Source of the DNA: Luteibacter anthropi
Lineage (GTDB): Bacteria > Pseudomonadota > Gammaproteobacteria > Xanthomonadales > Rhodanobacteraceae
Direction: 5' to 3'
Length of the DNA stretch: 64,000 nt
Assembly: GCF_011759365.1 (NCBI RefSeq)
Contig: NZ_JAARLZ010000004.1
Span: 186,001-250,000, forward strand
Shown here: positions 9,629-18,787 of the stretch, in pieces
Position numbering within the stretch: the stretch's first letter is position 1
How the letters are laid out: every line of letters starts with the position of its first letter
Notes under the pieces: model-generated
Seen by the model: the letters and a program-made list of their open reading frames with translations, nothing else
The model's database searches: none
Told to the model about the DNA's origin: nothing
Position numbers and translations under genes: made by a program

Positions 9629-10270
9629 ATGTTCACCGGCATCATCCAGGCCGTCGGTCGCATTGCGCGACTCGAACCGCGCGGCGGCGACGTTCGCCTC
9701 GTCGTGGACACCGCCACTCTCGACATGACCGACGTCGCCCTGGGCGACAGCATCGCCGTGTCCGGCGTGTGCCTCACCGTGATCGAGTTCGACACCCATA
9801 GCTTCGCCGCAGACGTCTCCAACGAAACCCTCGCTCATACCTCGCTCGGCAACTACAAAGCCGGCGATGCGGTGAATCTCGAAAAGGCCCTGCGCCTCGC
9901 CGACCGCCTGGGCGGCCATCTGGTCTCGGGCCACGTCGACGGCACCGGTAAGGTGGTGTCCATCGTGCCCGACGGCCGCTCGCTGCGCTGGACGTTCGAA
10001 GTGCCGCGCGAGCTGGCGCGCTACATCGCGCACAAGGGTTCGGTCTGCATCGACGGCACCAGCCTCACCGTGAACGAAGTCAACGGCAACCGCTTCGGCG
10101 TGAACCTGATTCCGCATACGGTGGATCAGACCACCTTCTCCGCGCGCCGCCCCGGGGACTCGGTAAACATCGAAGTCGACGTGGTCGCCCGTTACGTCGA
10201 ACGCCTGCTTTCGGCAGGCGAAGCACCGCGCCTCGACGAGGCCTTCCTGAAACAGCACGGCTTCGCCTGA
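9629..10270 (+). CDS. ribE: Riboflavin synthase alpha chain
   Basis: Dismutates two 6,7-dimethyl-8-ribityllumazine molecules to riboflavin. The 213-residue protein starts with the invariant MFTGII and has two lumazine-binding repeats (about residues 1-97 and 98-195; HLVSGHVDGTG marks the start of the second). It is the first gene after the FMN riboswitch; ribB follows after 13 nt. Confidence 0.97.
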   Translation: MFTGIIQAVGRIARLEPRGGDVRLVVDTATLDMTDVALGDSIAVSGVCLTVIEFDTHSFAADVSNETLAHTSLGNYKAGDAVNLEKALRLADRLGGHLVSGHVDGTGKVVSIVPDGRSLRWTFEVPRELARYIAHKGSVCIDGTSLTVNEVNGNRFGVNLIPHTVDQTTFSARRPGDSVNIEVDVVARYVERLLSAGEAPRLDEAFLKQHGFA

Positions 10271-10283
10271 CCCCGGACCTGTC

Positions 10284-11375
10284 ATGCCATTCAATACCAT
10301 TCCCGAAATCCTCGAAGACATGCGCAACGGGCGCATGGTCGTGATCCTCGACGACGAAGACCGCGAAAACGAAGGCGACATCGTGATGGCCGCCGAGAAG
10401 GTGCGCCCGGAAGACGTCAACTTCATGGTGAAGGAAGCCCGCGGACTGATGTGCCTGACGCTGACGGAGCAGCGCACGCGCCAGCTCGGCCTGAAGCCGA
10501 TGGTCAGCGACAACAACTCGCCGTACCACACCAACTTCACCGTCTCCATCGAGGCCGCCGAAGGTGTCACCACGGGCATCTCTGCCCATGATCGCGCCCG
10601 CACGGTGCAGGTGGCCGTGGCAAAGAACGCCTCGCCGGCCGACATCACCATGCCGGGCCACGTCTTCCCGCTCACCGCCCAGCCCGGTGGCGTGCTGACC
10701 CGCGCCGGCCACACCGAAGCCGGTTGTGACCTCGCGGCGCTGGCCGGCCTCGAACCGGCCTCCGTGCTGATCGAGATCCTGCACGACGATGGCTCCATGG
10801 CCCGTCGTCCCGAACTGGAAGCCTTCGCGGCGAAGCATGGCCTGAAGATCGGCACCATCGCCGACCTGATCCGCTATCGCCTGGAAACAGAGAAGACCAT
10901 CGAGCGCGTCTTCGCCGAAGACGTGGAAACCGAGTTCGGTCCGTTCCGCCTCGTGGCCTTCCGCGACGCCATCCGTCGCGGGCTGCACTTCGCGCTCACC
11001 CTGGGCGATGTCGGCAACGGCGACCCCGTGCTTACCCGCGTCCATGTGCGCAATACGCTCTCCGACGTGCTGCACCTGAAGCGCGACGACCTGGGTCAGA
11101 CCGTCACCGAAGCGCTGCGTCGCATCGCCGGCGAAGGGCGCGGCGTGCTGCTGGTGCTGTCCGGCGAAGACACTCCCGACGCCCTGCTGGCCCGCCTGCG
11201 TCGCGAGGCTGCCCCCCAGCCGCCGCCGAAGGACGACCAGGAGTGGCGCCAGCTCGGACTGGGCGCCCAGATCCTTGCCGACCTGGGCGTGAAGCGTCTC
11301 ACGGTCATCGGAACGCCACGCAAGTTCGTCGGCATCGCCGGCTTTGGGCTTGAAGTGGTCGGTCAGGCCAGTTAA
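10284..11375 (+). CDS. ribB: 3,4-dihydroxy-2-butanone 4-phosphate synthase with degenerate GTP cyclohydrolase II domain
   Basis: The N-terminal half (about residues 1-200) is a complete DHBP synthase: DDEDRENEGDIVMAAE, NFMVKEARGLMCL and HTEAGCDLAALAG are all there, so it should make DHBP from ribulose 5-phosphate. The C-terminal half is homologous to GTP cyclohydrolase II but lacks its zinc cysteines and the QEGRGIGL segment; the zinc loop reads VRNTLSDVLHLKRDDLG. It is therefore probably inactive as a cyclohydrolase, and a separate RibA is needed elsewhere. This RibB-with-dead-RibA form is common in proteobacteria. Confidence 0.93.
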   Translation: MPFNTIPEILEDMRNGRMVVILDDEDRENEGDIVMAAEKVRPEDVNFMVKEARGLMCLTLTEQRTRQLGLKPMVSDNNSPYHTNFTVSIEAAEGVTTGISAHDRARTVQVAVAKNASPADITMPGHVFPLTAQPGGVLTRAGHTEAGCDLAALAGLEPASVLIEILHDDGSMARRPELEAFAAKHGLKIGTIADLIRYRLETEKTIERVFAEDVETEFGPFRLVAFRDAIRRGLHFALTLGDVGNGDPVLTRVHVRNTLSDVLHLKRDDLGQTVTEALRRIAGEGRGVLLVLSGEDTPDALLARLRREAAPQPPPKDDQEWRQLGLGAQILADLGVKRLTVIGTPRKFVGIAGFGLEVVGQAS

Positions 11376-11385
11376 ACACGTCACC

Positions 11386-12315
11386 ATGCCTGCCTCCTAC
11401 GACATCCGCCTGTTCGCACCCGCCGGTTACCCCCACAACGCCGAGGCCATGAGTCGCGGCATCCTCCGCCTGGAGGAGGCCGGGCATCGCCTGTCGGGCA
11501 AGGAGGTGCTGGAGCGCCGTGAACTGCGTTTCGCCGGCACGGACGCGGAGCGGGCGGCGGATATCAACGCCCTGACCGATCCATCGCGTCCGCTTCCCGA
11601 CGTGATGCTGGCCATCCGGGGCGGCTACGGGGCCCATCCCCTGTTGCCGCTGCTGGACTACGAGGGCCTGCGTCGGCTGCAAGGCGCGCCGATGGCCCTG
11701 GTCGGCCACAGCGACTTCACCGCGCTGCAATGCGCGCTGCTCACCCGTAGCGGCGTCACCACGCTGGGCGGCCCGATGCTCGGTGCGGATTTCGGGGCAC
11801 CCGAGCTGGATCCGCTCACCTGGAACCACTTCTGGCATGTCCTCGGTTCCGACGAGGCCGAAGCGACCTGGGACGCCCCGGACAGCGACGACCTGGAGGT
11901 CTCGGGCACCCTTTGGGGCGGCAACCTCGCCATGCTCACCAGTCTGGTGGGCACGGAGTACTTTCCCCACATCGAAGGGGGCATTCTCTTCATCGAGGAA
12001 ATCGCCGAGCCGCCTTACCGGGTCGAGCGCATGCTCTACCACCTCATCCATGCAGGCGTACTGGGCCGGCAGAAGGCCCTGGTGCTGGGCGATTTCACCA
12101 GCTACCGGGTGGCCGGCTACGACAACGGCTACGACCTGCCCGTCACCTTCGAGCGTATCGCCGCCGCCTGTGGCATCCCCGTGATCCACGGCCTGCCGTT
12201 CGGCCATGCACCGGCCAAGTTCACCCTTCCGTTCGGCGTGCCCGGCATGCTGCAAGTGAACGGCGGGCGGGCCCGGCTGGCCTTCAGCGGCCATCCCCGG
12301 CCCAAAACCCCGTAA
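11386..12315 (+). CDS. ldcA: LD-carboxypeptidase (muramoyltetrapeptide carboxypeptidase)
   Basis: Cleaves the terminal D-Ala from murein tetrapeptides in the cytoplasm during cell-wall recycling. The 309-residue protein has the nucleophile Ser109 in GHSDFTAL, the glutamate segment FIEEIAEPPYRVERM and the late histidine in GHAPAKFTLPFG, as in family S66. There is no signal peptide, which fits a cytoplasmic enzyme. The ATG at 11386 starts MPASYDIRLFAPAGYP; an earlier in-frame start would overlap ribB. Its position between ribB and ribH is odd, since riboflavin synthesis has no direct use for it. Confidence 0.9.
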   Translation: MPASYDIRLFAPAGYPHNAEAMSRGILRLEEAGHRLSGKEVLERRELRFAGTDAERAADINALTDPSRPLPDVMLAIRGGYGAHPLLPLLDYEGLRRLQGAPMALVGHSDFTALQCALLTRSGVTTLGGPMLGADFGAPELDPLTWNHFWHVLGSDEAEATWDAPDSDDLEVSGTLWGGNLAMLTSLVGTEYFPHIEGGILFIEEIAEPPYRVERMLYHLIHAGVLGRQKALVLGDFTSYRVAGYDNGYDLPVTFERIAAACGIPVIHGLPFGHAPAKFTLPFGVPGMLQVNGGRARLAFSGHPRPKTP

Positions 12316-12360
12316 AATATCCGGCCGCCCGGCGGCCGATCCGCCATCAGGACACCCCAC

Positions 12361-12828
12361 ATGAAGATCATCGAAGGCGATTTCGCCACTCCCAAGGGCC
12401 GTTTCGCCATCGTCGCCGGCCGTTTCAATGCGTTCGTCGTCGAGCCGCTGGTGGAAGGCGCGCGTGACGCGCTGGTCCGCCACGGCGTGAAGGACGACGC
12501 GATCGACCTGATTCGCGTGCCGGGCGCGTGGGAAATCGCGCAGGCCGCCTACAAGGTCGCCGGCTCCGGCAAGTACGCCGCCGTGATCGGCCTGGGTGCC
12601 GTCATCCGCGGTTCCACCCCGCATTTCGACTACGTGGCCGGCGAAGCCGCCAAGGGCCTGGGCCAGGCGGCCTATGCCTCCGGCGTGCCCGTGTGCTTCG
12701 GCGTGCTCACCACCGACAGCATCGAGCAGGCCATCGAGCGTGCCGGTACCAAGGCCGGCAACAAGGGTGCCGACGCCGCCATGGTCGCGATCGAGATGAC
12801 CAACCTCTATTCGAAGCTCGGCAAATGA
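12361..12828 (+). CDS. ribH: 6,7-dimethyl-8-ribityllumazine synthase
   Basis: Condenses the pyrimidine intermediate with DHBP to make the substrate of RibE. At 155 residues it is normal for the family. Conserved segments: [13 protein letters not shown] (ligand-binding start), [25 protein letters not shown] with the catalytic His, and [23 protein letters not shown]. Its stop overlaps the start of nusB by 4 nt (ATGA). Confidence 0.97.
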   Translation: MKIIEGDFATPKGRFAIVAGRFNAFVVEPLVEGARDALVRHGVKDDAIDLIRVPGAWEIAQAAYKVAGSGKYAAVIGLGAVIRGSTPHFDYVAGEAAKGLGQAAYASGVPVCFGVLTTDSIEQAIERAGTKAGNKGADAAMVAIEMTNLYSKLGK

Positions 12829-13259
12829 CCAACATCGATCTCGCTGCGCGTTCGCGCGCCCGCCGCCGTGCGCTCCAGGCCCTGTATGCCTGGCAGGTCG
12901 GCGGCAGCCGCATGGGCGCGGTCATCGCGCAGTTCCGTCACGAGCAGGACATGGAAGTGGCCGACCTCGAATACTTCGAGGACATCCTGCGTGGCGTCGA
13001 GCAGCACCTCGCCGAACTCGACGACGGCATCAAGCCGTTCGTGGATCGCGAAGTGGGCCAGATCGACCCCATCGAGCGTGCCGCCCTGCGCATGGGTGCC
13101 TACGAGCTGAAATACCGCCCGGACGTCCCGTACCGCGTGGTGATCAACGAAGCGGTGGAAGCCACCAAGCGCTTCGGTGCCGATCACGGCCACAGCTATG
13201 TGAACGGCGTTCTCGACAAACTCGCGACGCACTGGCGTACGGCCGAAAAGCGATCCTGA
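12825..13259 (+). CDS. nusB: Transcription antitermination factor NusB
   Basis: Helps rRNA transcription antitermination by binding boxA RNA with S10. The 144-residue protein has the all-helical NusB pattern: [13 protein letters not shown] near the start, [16 protein letters not shown] and [30 protein letters not shown] at the end. The start overlaps ribH (ATGA). The order ribH-nusB-thiL-pgpA is conserved in many gammaproteobacteria. Confidence 0.97.
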   Translation: MTNIDLAARSRARRRALQALYAWQVGGSRMGAVIAQFRHEQDMEVADLEYFEDILRGVEQHLAELDDGIKPFVDREVGQIDPIERAALRMGAYELKYRPDVPYRVVINEAVEATKRFGADHGHSYVNGVLDKLATHWRTAEKRS

Positions 13260-13293
13260 GGAAAGGCATCCGCCCTTCCTCACCAGGACACGC

Positions 13294-14247
13294 ATGGAAT
13301 TCGACCTGATCGAACGCATCCGCCGGCATACCGAGTCGCACCGCGACGACGTAAAGATCGGCATAGGCGACGATGCCGCCATCGTCGCGGTTCCCGCAGG
13401 ACGGGAACTTGCCATTGCAGTGGATACCCTCGTGGAGGGTATCCACTTTCCCGTGGGTACCGATCCGGCCGACATCGGCTGGAAGGCACTGGCGGTGAAT
13501 CTTTCCGACCTCGCGGCCATGGGCGCCACGCCGGCCTGGGCGCTATTGGCGCTCACGATCCCCACGCAGGACGAGGCCTTCATCGATGGCCTTGCCCGCG
13601 GTTTCGCCGAGCTGGCCACGCCATTTCGCCTCGCACTGATCGGTGGAGATACCACGCGCGGCCCGTTGACCGTGACCGTCGCGGTGCATGGTTTCACCGC
13701 ACCGGACGAAGCACTGTTGCGCTCCACTGCGCGCGTGGGTGACGTGGTGATGGTCACCGGTACGCTGGGCGACGCGGCCGCTGGCCTGCGCTGTCTTGCC
13801 GAGGCCGATACCTCGCCTTATGCCGAACTCATCGGCCGGCTCAACCGGCCCACGCCACGGGTGGCGGTGGGGCAGGCGCTGCGTGGCATCGCCACGGCCT
13901 GCATCGATGTGTCCGACGGCCTCGTGGCCGATCTGGGCCATATCTGTGCGAAGAGTGGCGTGGGTGCCGATATCGATGCGGCCCTGCTGCCGCGTTCGTC
14001 GGCGATGATCGCCCACTTCCACGACGCCGATGCCATCGACTTCGCGCTCGGTGGCGGCGACGACTACGAGCTGTGCTTCACCGTACCTGCCGAACGTGCA
14101 GGCGACCTGTCCGCCGATCTGGCCCGGCTTGGCTGCGGCGCCACGCGGATCGGCCGCATCGTGGAAGGGCAGGGCGTGCGCGTCATCGGCACCGATGGCG
14201 AAACGCTTGCCCCTTCGCGTGCGGGCTGGAACCATTTCGCGGCATGA
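13294..14247 (+). CDS. thiL: Thiamine-monophosphate kinase
   Basis: Phosphorylates thiamine monophosphate to the active cofactor thiamine pyrophosphate. The 317-residue protein has the PurM/ThiL-superfamily markers: GIGDDAAIV (metal/ATP Asp pair, about residues 28-36), DTLVEGIHF, NLSDLAAMGATP, GGDTTRG and CIDVSDGLVADLGH. The stop overlaps pgpA by 4 nt. Confidence 0.96.
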   Translation: MEFDLIERIRRHTESHRDDVKIGIGDDAAIVAVPAGRELAIAVDTLVEGIHFPVGTDPADIGWKALAVNLSDLAAMGATPAWALLALTIPTQDEAFIDGLARGFAELATPFRLALIGGDTTRGPLTVTVAVHGFTAPDEALLRSTARVGDVVMVTGTLGDAAAGLRCLAEADTSPYAELIGRLNRPTPRVAVGQALRGIATACIDVSDGLVADLGHICAKSGVGADIDAALLPRSSAMIAHFHDADAIDFALGGGDDYELCFTVPAERAGDLSADLARLGCGATRIGRIVEGQGVRVIGTDGETLAPSRAGWNHFAA

Positions 14248-14747
14248 GCAGCACCAAATACGTCCTGGACCCGGCGGATCGGCGCCGCCTGCTGGCCTCG
14301 CCGGCAGGCTGGATCGCCTGTGGCTTCGGCTCGGGCCTGACGCCGAAGGCGCAGGGCACGGCCGGTTCGTTGGCGGCCCTCCTGCCGTGGCTGCTGCTGC
14401 GTGGCCTTTCGGTGCCGGCATGGCTGGTCGTGATCGGCGTGTCTTTCGTGATCGGCGTGTGGGCCTGCGATCGGGCAGGGCGCATCCTGGGCGTGGACGA
14501 TCATCGCAGCCTCGTCTGGGATGAATTCGTCGGCCAGTGGATTGCCTTGCTCCCGGCGTTGTTCGCGCCGTGGTGGGCGGTGATCCTTGGCTTCGTGCTG
14601 TTCCGCGTGTTCGACGTGGCCAAGCCGCCACCCATCGGCTGGTTCGACCGGCGGGTGAAAGGCGGCCTGGGTGTCATGCTCGACGACGTGATCGCCGGTA
14701 TCTTCGCCGGGGTGGTGCTTTACCTCGTCCTTTCGCTCATCCGCTAG
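14244..14747 (+). CDS. pgpA: Phosphatidylglycerophosphatase A
   Basis: Dephosphorylates phosphatidylglycerol phosphate in the inner membrane. The 167-residue protein has three to four hydrophobic segments and the family motifs GSGLTPKAQGTAGSLAA, WDEFVGQWIAL and FRVFDVAKPPPIGWFDRRVKGGLGVMLDD. The acidic residues of the last two are the likely metal ligands. It starts in the thiL stop (ATGA). Confidence 0.95.
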   Translation: MSSTKYVLDPADRRRLLASPAGWIACGFGSGLTPKAQGTAGSLAALLPWLLLRGLSVPAWLVVIGVSFVIGVWACDRAGRILGVDDHRSLVWDEFVGQWIALLPALFAPWWAVILGFVLFRVFDVAKPPPIGWFDRRVKGGLGVMLDDVIAGIFAGVVLYLVLSLIR

Positions 14748-14756
14748 GAATTTGCC

Positions 14757-15725
14757 ATGCAATACCGTCGCCTCGGTTCCACAGGTCTGAAGATCTCCGC
14801 CCTGTCCTATGGTGCATGGGTCACCTTCGGACGACAGGTGGGGCGATCGGCTGCACGCGACCTGATCGCGCTGGCGTACGACAACGGCGTCAATTTCTTC
14901 GACAACGCCGAGACATACAACGCCGGCGAAGCCGAAAAGCTGATGGGCGACGTGATCGCCGACCTGCGCCTGCCGCGCGATGCGTACTGCGTATCGAGCA
15001 AGGTGTACTTCGGCGCCAGCAAGGATCCAAAGCCGACGCAGCGCGGCCTGTCACGCAAGCACGTGTTCGATGCCTGCCACCAGGCGCTGGATCGACTGCG
15101 CGTCGATTACCTCGATATGTATTTCTGCCATCGTGCCGATCCGGACACGCCCGTGCTGGAGACGGTGTGGGCGATGGATACGCTGGTGCGCCAGGGCAAG
15201 GTGCTCTACTGGGGCACGAGCGAGTGGCCGGCGGAGCGGATCGAGGAAGCGCATCGCGTGGCGCGCGAGAATCATCTCGTACCACCGTCGATGGAGCAGC
15301 CGGAGTACAACCTGCTGCATCGCGAGCGGGTTGAGAAAGAGTATGCCTCGCTGTACGAGAAGCACGGCATGGGCACCACGATCTGGTCGCCGCTGGCATC
15401 GGGTTTGCTCACGGGCAAATACAACGACGGCATCCCCGACGACTCGCGGCTGGGGCAGCCAGACAACGCATGGCTGCGAAAGGGGCTGCTGGAAAACGAT
15501 GGCGCCAGACTGAAAACGGTGCGTGCGCTGGCGCCCATCGCCGAAGAACTCGGCATCCCGCTCGCCCGCCTGTCGCTGGCGTGGTGCCTGAAAAACCCGC
15601 ACGTTTCCACGGTCATCCTCGGCGCAAGCCGCAAGGAACAGCTATCAGAAAACCTGCTGGCACTCGACGCCCTGCCGCTTCTCACCGACGACGTGATGTC
15701 CCGCATCGCCAAGATCACCATGTAG
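14757..15725 (+). CDS. Aldo/keto reductase (potassium-channel beta/YghZ-like)
   Basis: A 322-residue NADPH-dependent oxidoreductase. The N-terminus MQYRRLGSTGLKISALSYGAW, the catalytic-tyrosine region FFDNAETYNAGEAEKLMG, SSKVYFG and the NADP-binding end STVILGASRKEQLSENL match the Kv-beta-like subgroup of the AKR superfamily. The physiological substrate is unknown. An AGGAA ribosome-binding site lies before the ATG. It starts 9 nt after pgpA and may be the last gene of the rib-nusB-thiL-pgpA transcript. Confidence 0.88.
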   Translation: MQYRRLGSTGLKISALSYGAWVTFGRQVGRSAARDLIALAYDNGVNFFDNAETYNAGEAEKLMGDVIADLRLPRDAYCVSSKVYFGASKDPKPTQRGLSRKHVFDACHQALDRLRVDYLDMYFCHRADPDTPVLETVWAMDTLVRQGKVLYWGTSEWPAERIEEAHRVARENHLVPPSMEQPEYNLLHRERVEKEYASLYEKHGMGTTIWSPLASGLLTGKYNDGIPDDSRLGQPDNAWLRKGLLENDGARLKTVRALAPIAEELGIPLARLSLAWCLKNPHVSTVILGASRKEQLSENLLALDALPLLTDDVMSRIAKITM

Positions 15726-15899
15726 GAGCGCGCCTCGCGCGACCGGTTGTTGCGTCAGCGTTCCATAGGACTGTCGCGCGCAAGGCGCGCTCCTACAAAA
15801 GCCCTGTGACCGCCTATGACGATGTAGGAGCGCGCCTGCGCGCGACCGGTTATCGCGTCACCGTTCCATAGGCTGTCGCGCGCAAGGCGCGCTCCTACA
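15721..15899. repeat. Four REP copies as two facing pairs
   Basis: Forward 15721-15746, reverse 15772-15797, forward 15823-15849, reverse 15874-15899. The spacers in the two pairs are near-identical (GTTCCATAGG recurs), so the whole pair was duplicated with a period of about 102 bp. The first copy overlaps the stop codon of the aldo/keto reductase. The cluster separates that gene from the convergent rsmE. Confidence 0.9.
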
Positions 15900-15912
15900 G
15901 AAGGTGGGGTGA

Positions 15913-16647
15913 TCAGACGTCGCCGTATAACGCCTGCAATGCCGCGATGGCGGCAAGCCCTGCTGTTTCGGTGCGCAGGATACGTGGCCCCAGCTTCAAC
16001 CCGGTAAACCCCGTCGCCGCCAGCGCCGATCGATCCCGCTCACCGAAGCCGCCTTCCGGTCCGATGGCCAGGATCGCGGCGTCCTTCAGTGCCAGCTCCC
16101 CGGGGCGCTTCGACCCCTCCGGCAACAACGCCAGTCGCATCGGGCCGCCCTCGCCGAGCGAACCCAGCCATGCCCCCAACGCCACCGCCGGCTCGATTAC
16201 CGGCACCCGCGCCCGACCGGACTGCTCGCACGCGCTGGCCGCCACGGCACGCCAGTGCAGCAAGCGTTTTTCGGCACGCGTCGCATCGAGCTTCACCTCG
16301 GAACGCTCGGTAAGAATCGGCACGATCCGCGCGATACCCAGCTCCGTGGCCTTCTGCACGATCAGGTCCATCTTCTCGCCACGGGCCACGCCCTGGGCCA
16401 GGGTGAGCGCCAACGGCGACTCGTTCTCCACCGCGCGACCTTCGCCAACGGTGGCAACCACCTCCCGTTTGCCCACGGCACTCAGCGTAGCGTCGTATTC
16501 CAGGCCGTCGTCGCCGGAAAAGAGCACCACAGGAGCGCCGACATCAAGCCGAAGCACCCGGGCGACGTGCTCTGCGGCCTGGGCGGGAAGGGTGAAGTCC
16601 GTGCCGCTGGCGAGCGGGCGGTCGACATGGATACGGATGGTGCGCAT
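15913..16647 (-). CDS. rsmE: 16S rRNA (uracil1498-N3)-methyltransferase RsmE
   Basis: Methylates U1498 of 16S rRNA with SAM. The 244-residue protein has an N-terminal PUA-like part (MRTIRIHVDRPL...HVARVLRLDVG) and a C-terminal SPOUT knot (AILAIGPEGGFGERDR, LGPRILRTETAGLAAIAALQ). I placed the start at 16647, where MRTIRIHV matches family starts; the frame is open 11 codons further up. Confidence 0.95.
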   Translation of the reverse strand: MRTIRIHVDRPLASGTDFTLPAQAAEHVARVLRLDVGAPVVLFSGDDGLEYDATLSAVGKREVVATVGEGRAVENESPLALTLAQGVARGEKMDLIVQKATELGIARIVPILTERSEVKLDATRAEKRLLHWRAVAASACEQSGRARVPVIEPAVALGAWLGSLGEGGPMRLALLPEGSKRPGELALKDAAILAIGPEGGFGERDRSALAATGFTGLKLGPRILRTETAGLAAIAALQALYGDV

Positions 16648-16735
16648 GGGGCAGTCTGACGCATTCGATGGATCGCACATTGTAGCCAGCCCCGGGCCCC
16701 GCTATCGTCGGCCCACTCGCGAGGGAGCCCAAGGC

Positions 16736-17362
16736 ATGTCGATCGTCTGGTACTTCGATTTCGTCTCGCCGTTCTGCTGGCTCCAGTGGCCTGCCATCCG
16801 CAAGCTGGCCGGGGAACGCGAAGTGACCCTCCGGCCGATCCTCTTCGGCGCCCTGCTCAACCAGCTCGAACAGCGCGGCCCGGCGGAAATCCCGCGCAAG
16901 CGCGAGTTCACCTATCGCTATGCCCTGTGGCGGGCCCGCCAGGCAGGCACGCCCCTGAAATTCCCGCCGGCCCATCCGTTCAATCCGCTGCCCGCACTGC
17001 GCCTGTGCATCGCCGCCGGTACCAGCATGGATGTCGTGGGTACGCTCTTCGAATGGATATGGGCGCACGGCCGCGCGGCAGACAGCGCCGACGCCCTGGC
17101 GCCACTGGCGACGGCACTGGGCATCGACGACATGCAGGCAGCGCTGTCGTCATCCGAGGTCAAGGCCGCCTTGCAACGGAACTTCGAGCTTGCACTCGAA
17201 GACCGGGTTTTCGGCGTCCCCACGCTCGCCATCGACGGCGAGCTGTTCTGGGGCGCCGATGCCCATGGTTTCGCGATGGACTACCTGTCGCATCCTCAGC
17301 TGTTTGCCGAAGGCGAGATGCATCGCCTCGGCGAACTGCCCGTGGCTGCTTCGCGCCGTTAG
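16736..17362 (+). CDS. DsbA-like 2-hydroxychromene-2-carboxylate isomerase family protein
   Basis: A 208-residue thioredoxin-fold protein resembling kappa-class glutathione transferase and HCCA isomerase. It starts MSIVWYFDFVSPFCWLQW, where the family has its active-site Ser, and ends with FGVPTLAIDGELFWGADA. There is no CxxC pair, so it is not a disulfide oxidase. A naphthalene-degradation role is unlikely without the rest of that pathway; a glutathione-dependent role is inferred. GAGGGAG precedes the ATG. Its last 4 nt overlap the convergent bioA. Confidence 0.85.
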   Translation: MSIVWYFDFVSPFCWLQWPAIRKLAGEREVTLRPILFGALLNQLEQRGPAEIPRKREFTYRYALWRARQAGTPLKFPPAHPFNPLPALRLCIAAGTSMDVVGTLFEWIWAHGRAADSADALAPLATALGIDDMQAALSSSEVKAALQRNFELALEDRVFGVPTLAIDGELFWGADAHGFAMDYLSHPQLFAEGEMHRLGELPVAASRR

Positions 17363-18729
17363 GCCACGGCCTTTGCGATACCGGCGATGGCGGTATCCAC
17401 CATGAAATCGATCTCGTCCTTCGTCACCACGTAAGGCGGCATGAAGTAGACGATGTTGCCCAGCGGTCGCAGCAAGGCACCGTTTTCCAGCCCATGCCGG
17501 TAAACGCGCAGACCGCGACGGTCACCGGCAGGGAAGGGCGTGCGGGTGGCCTTGTCGGCGACCAGTTCGATGGCGGCGATCATGCCGGTCTGGCGCACGT
17601 GGGCCACGTTCGGATGATCGTTGAGCGGCGCGATGCGCGCGGCCATATGCGCCGCCAGCTCGCGGTTGCGTTCCAGCACGGGATCGTCGCGGAAGATCTT
17701 CAGCGTGGCGGTGGCCGCGCGGCAGGCCAGCGGGTTGCCCGTGTAGCTATGCGAGTGCAGGAAGGCCTTGCCCGCAGCGTACTCGGCGTAGAAGGCCTCG
17801 TAGACCTCCTTCGTGGTGAGCACGGCCGACAGCGGCAGGAAACCGCCGGTAAGCCCCTTCGACAGGCACATGAAATCGGGCGATACACCGGCCTGTTCGC
17901 AGGCGAACAAGGTGCCCGTGCGCCCGAAGCCCACGGCGATCTCGTCGGCGATGAAGTGCACGTCGAACTCGTCGCACAGCTTGCGCAGGCCGGTGAGATA
18001 GGACGGATCGTACATGCGCATGCCACCTGCGCATTGCACCAGCGGCTCGACGATGACCGCGCAGGTTTCGTGCGCATGGCGTTCCAGCAGCGTGCGCATC
18101 TCGCCGAGGCGGCGCTGGGCGATATCGCGCGGCGACTCGCCCGGTTCGCCTTCGTAGGTATCCGGCGACGGGGCCAGTTCCGGTGTGAGCAGCAACGGGG
18201 CGTAGGTCTTGCGATACAGCGCCACGTCGCTCACCGAGAGCGCGCCCAGGGTTTCGCCGTGGTAGCTGCCGGTGAGTGCGATGAAGCGGGTCTTCTCGCC
18301 GTGGCCGCGGTTGAGCCAGTAATGGAAGCTCATCTTCAGGGCCACTTCGATGGCCGCCGAGCCGTTGTCCGCGAGGAAGACGCGATCCAGTCCCTTCGGG
18401 GTGATCCGCACCAGCTCTTCGGCCAGTTCCACCGCCGGCTCGTGGGTGAAGCCGGCGAAGATCACGTGTTCCAGCTTGTCGAGCTGGTCCTTCAGGGCGG
18501 CGCCGATACGGGGTTCCGCATGGCCGAACAGGTTGGTCCACCAGGAACTTACCGCGTCGAGGTAGCGTTTACCGTCCGTTCCGACGAGCCACGCCCCTTC
18601 GCCACGAAGGACGGGTACCATCGGAAGGGTTTCGTGGTCGTGCATCTGGGTGCACGGGTGCCAGAGGGTCGAAAGGTCTCGCGCCACGAGCGCGTCGGCC
18701 GCCGGAGCGGTGAAAAGGGCGTCGGTCAT
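17359..18729 (-). CDS. bioA: Adenosylmethionine-8-amino-7-oxononanoate aminotransferase
   Basis: Transfers the amino group of SAM to KAPA to make DAPA in biotin synthesis. The 456-residue class-III aminotransferase shows LWHPCTQM near the start, SSWWTNLFGHAEP, the PLP-binding GSYHGETLGALS, FIADEIAVGFGRTG and the Schiff-base lysine in CLSKGLTGGFLPLS. The start MTDALF at 18729 leaves 58 bp to the divergent gspN. No other bio gene is in the window, so the biotin genes are scattered. Confidence 0.95.
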   Translation of the reverse strand: MTDALFTAPAADALVARDLSTLWHPCTQMHDHETLPMVPVLRGEGAWLVGTDGKRYLDAVSSWWTNLFGHAEPRIGAALKDQLDKLEHVIFAGFTHEPAVELAEELVRITPKGLDRVFLADNGSAAIEVALKMSFHYWLNRGHGEKTRFIALTGSYHGETLGALSVSDVALYRKTYAPLLLTPELAPSPDTYEGEPGESPRDIAQRRLGEMRTLLERHAHETCAVIVEPLVQCAGGMRMYDPSYLTGLRKLCDEFDVHFIADEIAVGFGRTGTLFACEQAGVSPDFMCLSKGLTGGFLPLSAVLTTKEVYEAFYAEYAAGKAFLHSHSYTGNPLACRAATATLKIFRDDPVLERNRELAAHMAARIAPLNDHPNVAHVRQTGMIAAIELVADKATRTPFPAGDRRGLRVYRHGLENGALLRPLGNIVYFMPPYVVTKDEIDFMVDTAIAGIAKAVA

Positions 18730-18787
18730 CCGCCCATGATCCCCCCTCCGCCGACCGCTTCTCAAGTGAACGTTTCGAGGTGACGGT

